64,000 nt of DNA from Lycium barbarum (lineage: Eukaryota > Streptophyta > Magnoliopsida > Solanales > Solanaceae), in assembly GCF_019175385.1 (NCBI RefSeq), contig NC_083341.1, positions 16,376,203-16,440,202 of the forward strand. Reading direction: 5' to 3'. A program made the translations under genes and the position numbers. How positions within the stretch are numbered: the stretch's first letter is position 1; each line of letters starts with the position of its first letter. A model generated the notes under the pieces. That model made no database searches. It was not told the origin of the DNA and saw only the letters and a program-made list of their open reading frames with translations. This document shows, one piece after another, positions 23,050 through 35,200 of this stretch.

Positions 23050-23328
23050 CTCCCTTCAGATCAAAAAAAGAGTTCACTCAGTCTTTTTTTCTTGGATAAA
23101 AAAAGAGTCCACTTAGCAAATCAAGAAAGAATTAACCTTATTTTTCCATATTTGCCCCTATTAAGTGTTATATGATCAGATCCCAGCTTATTTAATTAGG
23201 AATAATTTAGTCAAATTACTTATTTTTGTCTAGAAGTTAGTATTTTCTTAAGGGGTGATCTAGAAGTTAGTATTTTCTTAAGGAGTATGCAAATAGCTAA
23301 GTGAACTCTTTTTTTTATCCGGAAGGAG
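23050..23328. mobile_element. Stowaway-like MITE, same family as 8445-8682, TSD TA
   Basis: Ends CTCCCTTCAGATCAAAAAAA and TTTTTATCCGGAAGGAG with TA on both sides. Internally TCTAGAAGTTAGTATTTTCT is duplicated in tandem (about 23228-23286), which is not seen in the copy at 8445. Confidence 0.8.
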
Positions 23329-23776
23329 TATAAATTAGGGATAGTGCAAGCTTCGTAATCTCCACCCGGTGGCCCTAAATGAGGTGAGAGGAATTAAAAG
23401 CATGTCCAATTCCATAGAAATTAGAAGCTGCATAAACCCATAGACATCTTGCACCTTTGAAAGCGAAGTGCCATGTACAGTTTATAGTCTCTATATATAT
23501 TTTGACAATTGGTTCCTTCAACTAGTAAAAGGACCCACGTGAATCCCAAGTTAGGTGGTTGTTTCAAAGTGTAAATATATTGTGTCCAAACATTTTTGTC
23601 TTCTTCGGTTAAAAGGAGCATTTTGTCATACGCACATTCACACACACCTTCTCTTTTAAAGGTAGATTCAATATTTTAAGTCTTTTAGTACAAAGTATCA
23701 TTACTTTTTTGTAATAGTACCTCATATAAAGGATATTTCTATGAATGTGCCTGTGTTATTGAGTGATTTCATAATA

Positions 23777-24040
23777 GGCTACTAGAAAAAGAGTTTTTTT
23801 TCATCGATATTCAGTGGGAAATGTGTGTTATAAAATATAATTTTTTCATCTCATTTCTATTGAACCAGCTCACTGGGAAAACGCATGGTGGGAAACATAT
23901 TCCCAATGAAACGTTGGGAAACTTTCTAATTTTTTCGTGTGAAAATACTAATATTTAGGTTTTTCCCACGGACATCCAGTGCGAAATAGTCACCGTACAT
24001 TTTTCAGTGGGAAATCAGTGAAAAAATAGAGTTTAGTATT
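23777..24040. mobile_element. Degenerate CACTA-type MITE, same family as 4248-4513
   Basis: Shares CTCACTGGGAAAACGCATGG, GGGAAACATATTCCCA and CAGTGGGAAATCAGTG-type motifs with the element at 4248. The left end CTACTAGAAAAAGAG has lost the leading CA and the right end is eroded, so its boundaries are approximate. Confidence 0.5.
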
Positions 24041-24177
24041 GATAATACCATTGGGTTGAATGAATTCTGCCGATTAATTTCTTGTTCATGGAATGGATGT
24101 ACAACTTAATTGCTCATTGGACCAGTTCAATGGATTGTACGAATTTGCGTTTTTTATCGGTAGAATATCTATAGACC

Positions 24178-24580
24178 AATATTGGTCTGGCTGGGTAAAG
24201 GGATAGTTAATACAGAGGTGGCGGGTATATGAAAGAGGCAAGCAAGAAGCACCAAAGAGGAAAGTGTGTCGGAACTGGTCATAGCCATAGCAGGGGCACT
24301 GATATATCGTATATGGCAAGCAAGGAATACAACGCTATGGGAGCACAAAACTCCACGACCAACCAGCTTAGTTAAACAAATAAAAGGACGAGTGCAGGAT
24401 GCAAAGGGGAGACTTTTTGTCGAGGAAACAATGTGAGGGAGAAAAAGTGGATAGAATGCCTACTTAGCTAGCATGTAAACTGTAGGTTCAGTTGCAGAGA
24501 ATAGGCTATATGTATAGGAGAGGGGTCAAATATTGTAAGTTCTGAGTGGAGATTAATAAAAAAAAAATTTCACCAAAAAA
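24178..24580 (+). mobile_element. 5'-truncated LINE (non-LTR retrotransposon) with 16 bp TSD
   Basis: The 16 bp direct repeat AGAATATCTATAGACC lies at 24162-24177 and 24581-24596. In between, about 24280-24436 reads IYRIWQARNTTLWEHKT and onward to GRLFVEETM-stop, the C-terminal tail of plant L1-type reverse transcriptase proteins. A short 3'UTR and an A-run (AATAAAAAAAAAA, near 24555) follow. The 5' truncation, A-tail and long duplication are the hallmarks of target-primed reverse transcription. Confidence 0.9.
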
Positions 24581-24596
24581 AGAATATCTATAGACC

Positions 24597-25557
24597 CTCC
24601 TAAACTTAACGCGTTTTATTTAGTTTCTTCTTAAATTATATTTGGTCCTAATTATTCTCTTGTAATTGGTTTTTTTTTATAATTGTTATCCCTCAAACAA
24701 TAATTGATTCTATATTTGAGACTAATTATACATTACTTTTCATGGTATCATAATTGGATTCTTATTCTTGATTTATTTAATATTGGACTTCCATATGATG
24801 TTATTCATGCTCTACTTAACTAAGCCCAAGCATGGACGGAGTGTTAAATCATCCCACATCAATTGAAGTATGCTTTTCTTTTTTTTTTCTCCTTTCTATA
24901 GTAGTATTTTTATAATACTCGTCTCACTAGCTAATTTTTTGGGCCGAGCTAGAACCAAGTTATACTTTTCTTATCAAATTTACAAGTTGTAACTTCCTCC
25001 TTTTTCCTATATTATGCATAGTTAAAACAAGGTTGGTTGTTTTTTTTTTTATTATATAAAATTTCGAAAAAATATGTCTGTCTATGTACAGTAGTAAACT
25101 GCATTCTTTTATAGCATTTAGTCAAACATAAGTGAGATATTTTATAGTAAAATATAACAGTATTTCTGTCATTCGAAGCCAAGGATTCACACCGAGTGAT
25201 GGCAGATACAGAGAAGTGCAAGTTCCGATTCAAATTAAAGAAACTTATTACACAATCCAGAAGCATACAGTGTTGCTGAGAAGTGAGAAAATACTGAGCC
25301 TCCCTCATTTACGTACTTTTTTATCAATCCTCATTAATTGCCACAATCAAACTTTACTGTACTTCCCGCTGCCAAAATGGTCTTGAAAACATTTTTTCTT
25401 AGAATTACTCTATTCATTTCATTTTTATGTATCCAAAAAAAAAAAAAAAAATTGAATCTTGTGATCTTCGATCAATTAATTATGCGTATAAGTTTATAAC
25501 ATACCAAAATTGATATTTGAATCTTGTAACGTTAAACATGTCATTAGCAAAGGGATC
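24597..25557. other. Intergenic, no recognisable gene
   Basis: AT-rich, with an A-run near 25436-25451. Short ORFs on both strands lack family features. Confidence 0.4.
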
Positions 25558-25735
25558 TGAAAGAAGTTATTTCCTTGCCATTCACAACAATCTCAACCGT
25601 GATATATACAAACTAAGCTACATAAGGTAAGGCTCTAAACTAGGACCTAATTACCTACAATTAAGGAGCTAAATATACAAAGTCCATAAATAGCAAATAT
25701 ACACTAATCAGAATATATTGACATATATTCTAACA
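25558..25735 (-). repeat. 3' LTR of the copia element
   Basis: 177 of 178 bases match the 5' LTR. It starts TG and ends CA on the minus strand. The pol stop codon (25730-25732) lies a few bases inside this LTR. Confidence 0.95.
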
Positions 25736-28498
25736 CTCCCCCGCAGTCGAAGCGGGAGGTCGTCGAACGCTTAGACTGTCCCGAAAATCCTCAAATAATA
25801 CCAAAGGGAGACCCTTTGTAAATATATCTGCAATCTGATAACGGGATGGGACATGTAGCACTCGAACCTGTCCACGAGCAACCTTTTCGCGAACAAAATG
25901 AATATCCATCTCAATGTGTTTAGTGCGTTGATGCTGAACAGGATTCCCGGCAAGATATATCGCACTAATATTATCACAATAAACCAATGTAGCCTTTTGG
26001 ATAGGACAGTGAAGTTCCAAAAGTAGATTCCGCAACCAACAAGATTCGGAAACCACATTGGCTACCCCTCGGTACTCAGCTTCTGCACTCGACCGGGACA
26101 AGGTTGCCTGTCGTTTAGCTGACCAAGAGATCAAGTTATCACCAAGAAAAACGCAATAACCAGAAGTAGACCGCCTGGTATCTGGACATCCACCCCAATC
26201 TGCATCTGTATAAGAAACAAGAGTCGATGTAGAAGAAGGATAAAGATGGAGTCCATGTTCAAGAGTACCCTGAATATAGCGCAAAATACGCTTAAGAGCG
26301 TGCATGTGTTCATCCTTCGGGTCATGCATGAACAAGCACACCTGTTGCACGGCATATGTAATGTCGGGTCTCGTGAAAGTGAGATACTGAAGAGCCCCAG
26401 CAAGGCTCCTATAGAGGGATGGATCCTCAAACGGTGTGCTAGAAGTAGCACTGAGCTTCGATTTAGTATCAACCGGAGTAGGTGATGACTTACATGAAGA
26501 CATGCCGGCACGATCAATAATTTCTATGGCATATTTCTTCTGTGACAAAAATAGACCACCTGCATGACGGGTCACAGCTATACCCAAAAAATAGCTAAGC
26601 TCACCCAAGTCCTTCATAGCAAATTCCGAGCTAAGAAGAGTAATGATAGACTTACGAAGCTCATCAGATGAAGCAGTCAAAATAATATCGTCCACATATA
26701 ACAGAAGATAAGCCATAAATGTACCCTTCCGATAGACAAACAGAGAATGATCTGAAGTACTGTGAGAAAACCTGAGAGTATGAACATAATCAGCAAATTT
26801 CCTGTACCAAGCCCGTGGAGCCTGTTTAAGCCCATAAAGAGATTTCTTCAACAAACACACATGATTGAGTTTTTCAGGATCCCGAAACCCCATAGGCTGA
26901 TGCATGTAGACAGTCTCCTTAAGTTCACCATGTAAGAAAGCATTCTTGACATCAAGTTGATGAATTGGCCAAGCTTTATATAAAGCCAGGCTGAGAACTG
27001 TGCGAATAGTAGCAGGTTTGACCACCGGGCTAAAAGTGTCACCACAATCCACTCCAACCTGTTGAGTTTTGCCATCACCTACAAGGCGGGCTTTATGCCT
27101 CTCAAAAGAACCATCAGATTTTTCTTTATGAGCAAAAATCCACATAGACCGAATTACATTAACATCAGATGGACGGGGCACCAACTCCCACGTCTTATTT
27201 TTAATAAGAGCATCATATTCGACATCCATAGCCTTTTTCCAATTCGGGTCACGAAGGGCCGACACTGGGTTACGGGGCAGTGGGGATTTAGAGACCGTGG
27301 AAAGAAGATTGAATTTGTTTTTGGGCTTAAAGATCCCATTTTGGCTGCGTGTAATAGCAGGCCGAAGAGGTGAGCGAATTTGAGGAGTTGGTATGGGAAG
27401 AGTTGGAGGAGATGGGCTGCTAGGGAAATGGGTAGAGGCCTGTAACGGGCTTGAGGCAGACGGACCAGCTAGGAAGGGAGGGCTGGAGGCCGGCAGCCCA
27501 GCTGGAGGAATATGGACGCTAGTAGGGGGTGGCGTCACTGGGCTTGGGCTGGCAGGAGGGAGGGCTGACTCAGAAATGGGTCCGGTTTGGGCAGGTGGGG
27601 AAGCGGGCTCAGAGTTTGGGCCATGTTGTAGTGTTTCATTTTGAGCAGTAGAAAAATAATGGATTACAGAGGGTGATAATCCATCATCGAAGAAACTATA
27701 TTTGTTATTTTGGGGAGTATGCAACTTTGCAAACGGGAATTGTGTTTCATCAAAAATCACATGACGGCTTATGACGATTTTCCGAGAAGACAAGTCATAG
27801 CATTTATATCCCCGGTGATTAGACGGGTATCCCAAAAAAACACAAGGAGTTGAGCGGGGTTGGAGTTTGTTTATGGTAGTTGAAGGAAATAGAGGATAAC
27901 ATAAACACCCAAAAACCCGAAGATGAGAATAGGTCGGGTCCTTTTGATAAAGAGTCCAAAGAGGGGATTGATAGTTCAATAGCTTATGAGGAAGAATATT
28001 GAGAAGGTAAGTTGCCATTTGCAAAGCATGATGCCAAAATGAGGGAGGTAAAGAAGCATGTGCAAGTAAAGTGCGAACAACATTGTTAATCGTACGAATT
28101 TTTCTTTCGGTTTTTCCATTTTGAGGAGAAGTGTGAGGACAAGACAAACGGAAAGAAAGACCATGCTTTTTACAAAAATCCCAAAAAGGCCCATTATCAA
28201 ATTCCCTACCATTATCACATTGTATGTTCTTTATTTCTCGTTCAAATTGAGTTCGGATGAAAGTTCTAAAATTTAAGATGGTGGAATAAGCATCGGATTT
28301 ATTAGACAACGGAAAAGTCCATAAAAAATTAGAGAAATCATCCAACAATAAGATATAATATCTATGACTAGAAGAACTCAAGAACAATATCAAATGGCAG
28401 AATAGTAGTAGAATTTGAAGAAAGAAAAGGCAATTTAATATTTTTCCCAAGAGGACATGAATGACAAATACTAGAATCTCCAGATTTATTACATTCAA
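25730..28498 (-). pseudogene. Copia pol: integrase, reverse transcriptase and RNase H
   Basis: An open frame of 922 codons whose first ~35 residues are out-of-frame noise; real homology begins near 28380 with [20 protein letters not shown]. The integrase core follows, with its second Asp in CDNGREFDNG and its Glu in NGKTERK. Then comes a Pro/Ser-rich linker (about residues 300-380). The RT domain includes WELVPRPSDVNVI, the LDVKNAFLHGEL segment and the active site YVDD (26687-26698). RNase H shows DADWGGCPDTRRSTSGY, SRSSAEAEYR and KHIEMDIHFVREK. It ends at a stop just inside the 3' LTR. It is out of frame with the upstream gag-protease part because of a deletion near 28385 that removes the conserved HSDLW-type start of the integrase core. 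Otherwise the long frame is well preserved. Confidence 0.93.
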
Positions 28499-30062
28499 TA
28501 AATTTATTCTTCCTAAGAGAACTCAGAATATTAGCTCCCGGGTGACCCAAACGCTCATGCCATAATGAAGGAGCTAAAACAACAAAAGTAGAATGAGAAG
28601 AGACATGTGGCGTGGTGATGGGATAGAGCGCGCCCCGACTCTCACATCTCATTAGACGCATCCCCGTCTGAAAATCCTTCACAGAAAACCCAAACGGATC
28701 AAATTCAATTGAAACAGAGTTATCAGTTGTAAGCTTTCTAACTGACACTAAATTTTTTATAAGGTGAGGGGCATGGGGAACATTTTTAAGAGCTAAGGGA
28801 GGATGTGGAGACTCTAATTGTGTATGACCATAACCACGAATTGGAATAGACTGACCATTACCAACAGTTATACCACGATTATTGCTCAAATTAAAATAAG
28901 ACGTGAGATTACCTTGCCCGGATGTCATATGAGAAGTGACACCGGTGTCCATGTACCAGTTTGGATCCGGAGGAGTAATGCCGAGGGTGTGCATTGCCGC
29001 CTCTATATCAGTTGGGGTCGGTCCAGTAGCCGAGTAGGCTTGCTGTGGTCTAGGCCCAAGAATACCAGGTTGCTGGCGCTGGCCTTGTCGGAAATTAGGC
29101 CTGGCCCATGGACCAGCGGGAAATGGGCATGGTGGAACTGCCCACTGCATCCATGGCCAAGGCCACTGCTGTGACAGCCACTGATTTGGGGCTTGCTGCT
29201 GGCCACCGTTCCACCTGCTGGTGCCGCCGCCTTTGCCCCCACCACCGGAGCTACCACCAGAACTCCCTTTGCCGCCGCCACGACCACCGGATGAGGAACA
29301 ATTCTTCCCAGAATTGCTTCGGTGTTGTTGCCGTTTCCCACCATTATTATTACGGTGGGTTGAATGTTGATCAACATTCTCTTGAGAATCATCCAAGTCC
29401 CGGGCCACCATGGCAGAATAGGTGGTCTGAGTCGCCTTCTTCAGTCCCGCTTCTTCAAGAACGAGCATTGATCGGGCTTGATAAAATTGAGGCAAAGGGT
29501 CACTTTGACGAATTAGTGTGGCCACCCCCTTGTATGACTCGGTGAGGCCCGAAACCAATTGGAGAACCAGCCGGCTATTGTCCATCGGAGAGCCGACGCT
29601 CTTAAGTTGATCCGACAACTACTTGAGATGTTGACAGTAAGCAGAGACATTTGGGAAATTCTCCATTTGTGTGTGAGTGAAATCATACTCAAGTGTGACT
29701 GCACGGGAGTGTTTGTTATCTTGGAATATATCACGCAACCTATTCCAAGTCTCCATTGCCGTGGTGTCGGGTTCAAGAATTGTATGTAACAGATCATGAG
29801 AGATAGTGGCGTAAATCCACTAAAGAACTGTAGCATCGAGAGTCGACCACAGTTCCTTCTCCTCCTCGGTCTTAGGCGTTTTCTCCTTTGCCGAAGCCGG
29901 AGGAATAATATGATCAAGTACCTTATGAGATCTTGCGTGAATTTTGAAAAGCTTCGCCCATGTCGCATATTGAACGTTCTCCATCTCAAGAGTGATGGGA
30001 ACAAGATTTTTGATGTTCGAAACAGCAAGAGCAGGGTGAAAAGAGGACTTTGAGTCACCCAT
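28368..30062 (-). pseudogene. Copia gag and protease, interrupted by two in-frame TAG codons
   Basis: Starts at ATG 30062 (MGDSKSSFHPALAV), a typical copia gag start. Gag continues with [40 protein letters not shown] and [19 protein letters not shown] (UBN2-type gag). It then runs into a Gly/Ser/Gln-rich region where a CCHC zinc knuckle would normally be expected; I see none. The protease active site is DTGVTSHM, with V in place of the usual A. GAG-pre-integrase shows [12 protein letters not shown] and [17 protein letters not shown] codons at 29820-29822 and 29619-29621 interrupt one continuous frame; the first most likely replaces Trp. The frame is lost near 28385. Gag-protease from this copy would be truncated. 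Confidence 0.9.
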
Positions 30063-30151
30063 GGAGATGGAGAATTTAGAGAAGAAGATGAAAGAATGCA
30101 ACAGGAAGAGGGGCGGCTAGGGTGCGGAAGAGGACTGATCTTTTGCTAGAA

Positions 30152-30162
30152 ATCTGATACCA
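30152..30162 (-). promoter_or_regulatory. Primer-binding site of the copia element (initiator tRNA-Met)
   Basis: The minus strand reads TGGTATCAGATT directly after the 5' LTR, complementary to the 3' end of plant initiator tRNA-Met, the usual primer for copia reverse transcription. Confidence 0.9.
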
Positions 30163-30340
30163 TGAAAGAAGTTATTTCCTTGCCATTCACAACAATCTCA
30201 ACCGTGATATATACAAACTAAGCTACATAAGGTAAGGCTCTAAACTAGGACCTAATTACCTACAATTAAGGAGCTAAATATACAAAGTCCATAAATAACA
30301 AATATACACTAATCAGAATATATTGACATATATTCTAACA
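30163..30340 (-). repeat. 5' LTR of the copia element
   Basis: 178 bp, nearly identical to the 3' LTR, with the GGATC duplication at its outer edge (30341-30345). Confidence 0.95.
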
Positions 30341-30740
30341 GGATCAAAGGAACACTTCCCAAGTAATTAATAGTTAAATGTGCTTAAGATAGCGCAAGGA
30401 TTAAAATTAGAATTTCCCACTAATTCATAGACCAAAAGTGCTACTAACCCTAGTTAAAATATTTACGAAAGCATATCATTTTACGTATTATTCGGTTCAT
30501 AATTATCACACGTCCCATGGTTTAGATGACCTATAAAATTATTTAATATATGTAACATTCTTTAGAAAAAAAAAGTACTCTAGTAGTATTAATTTTTCAT
30601 GAAAATAGGAGTATTTTCCTAGCTACATATCAAATAGAGCAGTGCTACATTTTAATAGATGATTTTTTCATCACTCGCCATGCATTAATGATACACCAAC
30701 AAACTCCTGCCAAAGGACCCTCTTCCCCACCCATTCACCT

Positions 30741-30750
30741 GTATAAAACG
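30741..30750 (+). promoter_or_regulatory. TATA box of the GDSL gene
   Basis: GTATAAAACG lies about 70 bp upstream of the ATG at 30813, with an A-rich leader between. The young copia insertion ends about 400 bp upstream of it. Confidence 0.65.
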
Positions 30751-30812
30751 TTAATATGCTTCACTCTAATCCCCATAACCTAAAACAAAAAATTAAATCA
30801 CCAAAAAAAAAA

Positions 30813-32183
30813 ATGGAAGGTCACAATTTCATTCCATTGCTGATTATAATTCTCGTCCAAATCTTGCTACTAGTTCCTTCTACTCTAGCAGGAAAAGTTC
30901 CAGCAATTATAGTTTTCGGCGACTCATCGGTAGATGCTGGAAATAATAACCAAATTTCTACTGTTCTTAAGAGTAATTTTGAGCCATATGGACGTGACTT
31001 TTTTAATAAAAAACCTACAGGAAGATTTTGCAATGGTCGAATTCCACCAGATTTTATATCTGAGGCTTTTGGTTTAAGACCATTTGTACCAGCTTATTTG
31101 GATCCTATGTTTAAAATATCTGATTTTGCTGTTGGTGTTTGCTTTGCTTCTGCTGGTACTGGTTATGATAATGCCACTTCTGAAGTTCTTGTAAGCTTCC
31201 ATTCTCTACTTACACACCCTCCGTAAGAAGTAATTAATAAAATGATGAGTTTACTATATCACCCTTTGACTATAACAAATTTAATGTTTTGGGAAATGCA
31301 TTGAGAAATGATTATCTTATAGTTAATAATACGGATAAATCAAGAACTATGTAATAAATTATGTATTGGTTTTCCAAATTGGATAAGTAAAACTGAACAT
31401 CTATTTTTAGTATAGCGGACAAATAAACTAAAAGTGGACAAAGGAAGAGTCATAGTTTATTTTGACCGTGAATTTGGACATGCAATTAATCTTTGAATTT
31501 TTGAAAAATAATTTACATATTAGAAACTACATAACAAATACTCCCCTCCGTCCATAAATATTGATATGCATTTTTACTTGTCCAGTTTGCAAAACCAAGA
31601 GACAATTTACCATTTCATACTTGTTTTACCCTTACTATTAGTTATGAGGTTGGAAACTTCAATGAATTGTTAGTGGTTGCACAACTTTTAAAGTATGTTT
31701 GATTGATTTCAATCATGACTTAGTATGTTTGATTGATTGATATCGTAAAATTGTCGTTCTATTAAGGGTGTGCGTGCCAAGTCAATACATGACAAATAAA
31801 AATGGACGAAGGGACTACTATAAGCCACAATAATTAACAATATAAAATATTTAAAAGACATACGAATAAATCGCAAGCAAAGATTTCTTTGTTTGGCTAT
31901 CAAAAAACGAAAAATATCACATAAATTGGGACAAGATTTAATTTAATAATATAAATAAGTTATATTTTCAGTTCAGTTTGATCGATCATTGCAGGTTATA
32001 CTTTATATACTCTATCTTACAAATTATCAAATCAATCATGGCTGTTATAAAAAAAAAATACATGTTATTATACGTCAATTTAATTTGATTGTGACAAAAT
32101 CAACATAATATCATTGCAAAGAACTTAAACTGGCTTGAAAATAATACAATTGTGTTTTTTTTGGTGGTCTGGAATGTAATTGT

Positions 32184-32217
<34 letters not shown>

Positions 32218-35200
32218 TGGTCCTTAATATAATTGTTTTTGTTGGGTGAATGTGACATTCATCAACCTCTCTCCGTGCACAGTTTAAGAAAAGAAAATAA
32301 AAGGACCTTTATGGGGTCGACAACGTAACAGTTTGCTTTTAATTGAATATGTGTGTGTGTAGATGGAGCATTTATAGTACGTACATATAATAATCTGCCT
32401 AAATAGCTGAGGCAGGCCTACTATTGATTATGTATTATTTTTAGGTATAAGAGTTAAAGCAAGAAAAGAGGTTAAATTAAAGTTCACTTTAAATAATTGT
32501 AATTAGGACTTACAATTGATTTATTCGTGTAAAATTCTCAATTGTTTAACATTCATTTTCGTGGTTCATAGGAGTAATATTCATCTCATTTGTTTAAATT
32601 TAATATCTTTAATCCCTGAATCTTCAATTTGGACCCTCAAGTGTTTCATTTTACTATTTTCCAGATTTTTGTAATCATCAACTACAAGTTTATGCGAAAG
32701 AAACGTATATCATGTATTTATTATAGTCTATTTTAAAAAATGACTCCTTTAAAGATTTAAAAATAATTTAATTTTAACTTTGATTTAAAAATAATTTAAT
32801 TTAAACTTTTCATTTACATTTATAGAGAAGCTTTTTCATACAAGCGTTATGACATGTTTGTACCACAAATTTCAGAAGCTTTATAGTCTCACAAATTTCA
32901 TGGCATACTAAGATCACATGTTTTGAAAGTCCCTTTTTAATTCTGAAACTCTGTATCCATTCTAATAGGTTCACAAAATTTAAACAAAGGAAATAGCATT
33001 AATTGGTACTAAATCACCTATATAATCCATTTTCTTTTTTCTGAAAATTACACATTTGAGCGATTGCAAAAAATAATTACAACCGCTAGCCATATATATA
33101 AAAACAATACACTAATTGTGTATTGAATCTGTATATTATATGTATATACATTAATATAAAAAAGAACAACCTGGTGCACAAAACATCCCGCAGGGTTCGG
33201 GAAAGGATCGCATCCCAAAGAGTGATGTAGACGTACAGTCTACCTTAATGCAAAAGCATTAGTGACTGCTTTCACGGCTCGAATGCAAGGGGAAGGGTAT
33301 ACATATACCCTAATCCAAGTATATGTATATACATTATTATACCAAAAATATACATTTAACGGTTATTATTTTAATAAGCGGCTATACAGTGTAAAGATTC
33401 TTTCTTTCTTTGACAGAATGTGATGCCTTTGTGGAAGGAAATAGAAAACTACAAGGAGTATCAGAAGAAACTAGAAGCATATGCGGGCAGAAAGAAAGCA
33501 AAATACATAATACAAGAAGCATTATATCTTGTCAGCATGGGAACAAACGATTTCTTGGAAAATTATTATTTAATGTCGAGCAAACGTGCATCTCAATACA
33601 CAACAGAACAATTTCGAAGTTTCCTTATTGATCTTGCAGAGAATTTTATCAAGCAAATTTATCATCTTGGTGCTAGGAAAATATCCTTAACTGGACTTCC
33701 TCCTATGGGTTGTTTACCTTTAGAAAGGGCAACTAATTATTTTGGAGGAAATGGAGATGGATGCAATGAGAAATATAATGATTGTGCAGTGCATTTTAAT
33801 GAGATGTTGAGTGGTTTGGTGAAGAAATTAAATGGGGAGCTTCCTGGGATTAAAGTGGTTTTCTCTACCCCATATGATCTCATACTTCAAATGATCAAAA
33901 ATCCTTCTTCATTTGGTAAGTTTTGCTTTCAATATGGTTACTCTTCTTTTTTTTCCCTTTTGTTACTCCCTCCGTTCATTTTTACTTATCCATTATATTA
34001 AAAATAGATGTTCAGTTTGAAAAATCAAAAGATAATTTACGATTTTATACCTATTTTAGCTTGCTTTAATTACTTCCAGTTCAATTCCCAACATTAGATG
34101 ACTTATAATAATTAGGAGAACTATAGAAAAATTATTATTTTATTTATTGCTTCTTCAGGGGTATGCCAAATCAAACATGGACAAGTAAACATGAACGGAA
34201 GGAGTCTTAAATTTGCTAGTAAAGTTTGGTTAAATTCTAAGGTGGCATCAACTTTATGATTCAAAAATAATAAGCATGCATATATGGACATATCAATCAT
34301 TTGTGGTCCAAAAACGATGGTGTGACTTGGTCTTCTAAGAAGTGCATTAACCAATTCGACCAATGGTCCTATTTACTTGAAATAGATAAAATATAAATAT
34401 AAAATTGGTAATTAAATAAATCATATGAGATCTTTGTAGGATAATATTCTTTCATTATTCAAAATTGTAACTTAGGAGTGTCAAATGAGTTGGTTGAGTT
34501 TAATTTGGATGGATCAAAATGAACTGAGTTAATAAATGAGAGGGACAATGACCTGCCCAAATATTACTTGAGCTGAAATAGGCTAACAAACAGTTCATAA
34601 TCCAACCCGAATAATTCTTACTAATTAAGTGTGAAAAGGTCTCACATCGGTAGTTAATGGGATAGATGGTCTCTTTATATGACTTGGGTAATCCTCACAT
34701 CTTGAGTTAGCTTTTAGGTTGAGTTAGGTTCATAATTCATTTCTTTAACATGGTATCAGAGCAGGACCTATCCGAATTTTTGTTTCCCAATGTTGGGCCC
34801 CCATATTAAATTGTCCACGCTCCATATATATCTCCATCCCTAGGCGTGAGGGAGGTGTGAAGAAGTCACACATCGATAATTAATGAGATGGGTGGTCTCT
34901 TTATATGACTTGCGCAATCTTCACCTCTTGAACTAGCTTTTACGGTTGAGTTATTCCAAGATTCATTTCTTAGGACTAAAGTTTAATTTATTTATTTTTC
35001 TTATAATTTATTTAACTACCCAATATAACATTGTTACTTGCAAAGCAGGTTTAATCTCTTCTGATGGATCACTCGATGATATACTTAATTAGTCCTTTTC
35101 CTAATGAATTGGTTTCTTTTACTTGCAAAACAGGATTTGAGGTTGCAGGTGTAGCATGTTGTGGCACAGGATTATTTGAAATGAGTTATTTGTGTGATAA

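Larger units (their letters stand above)
20355..23710. repeat. Segmental duplication, copy B, enlarged by insertions
   Basis: Colinear with copy A but about 2 kb longer. The extra length comes from the PPR-bearing inverted-repeat element (20549-21496), Stowaways at 21608-21858 and 22077-22302, and a further insertion of about 950 bp (roughly 22385-23340). That last insertion includes the 22649-22832 inverted repeat and the 23050-23328 Stowaway. Confidence 0.8.
25558..30340 (-). mobile_element. Complete Ty1/copia retrotransposon, TSD GGATC
   Basis: LTRs of 178 bp at 25558-25735 (3' LTR) and 30163-30340 (5' LTR) differ at one base (25693 G, 30298 A). On the minus strand each begins TGTTAGAATATATG and ends CTTTCA. 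The 5 bp duplication GGATC is perfect at 25553-25557 and 30341-30345. The primer-binding site TGGTATCAGA (initiator tRNA-Met) abuts the 5' LTR. The order gag, protease, integrase, RT, RNase H marks it as copia. The polyprotein is broken by two amber stops and one small deletion, so this copy cannot make all its own proteins. Its 5' LTR points away from the GDSL gene that starts 470 bp to the right. Confidence 0.96.

Noticed and set aside
27062..27644. Plus-strand ORFs opposite the copia element
   Set aside because: Shadows of the well-supported minus-strand integrase and RT frame and its Pro-rich linker.
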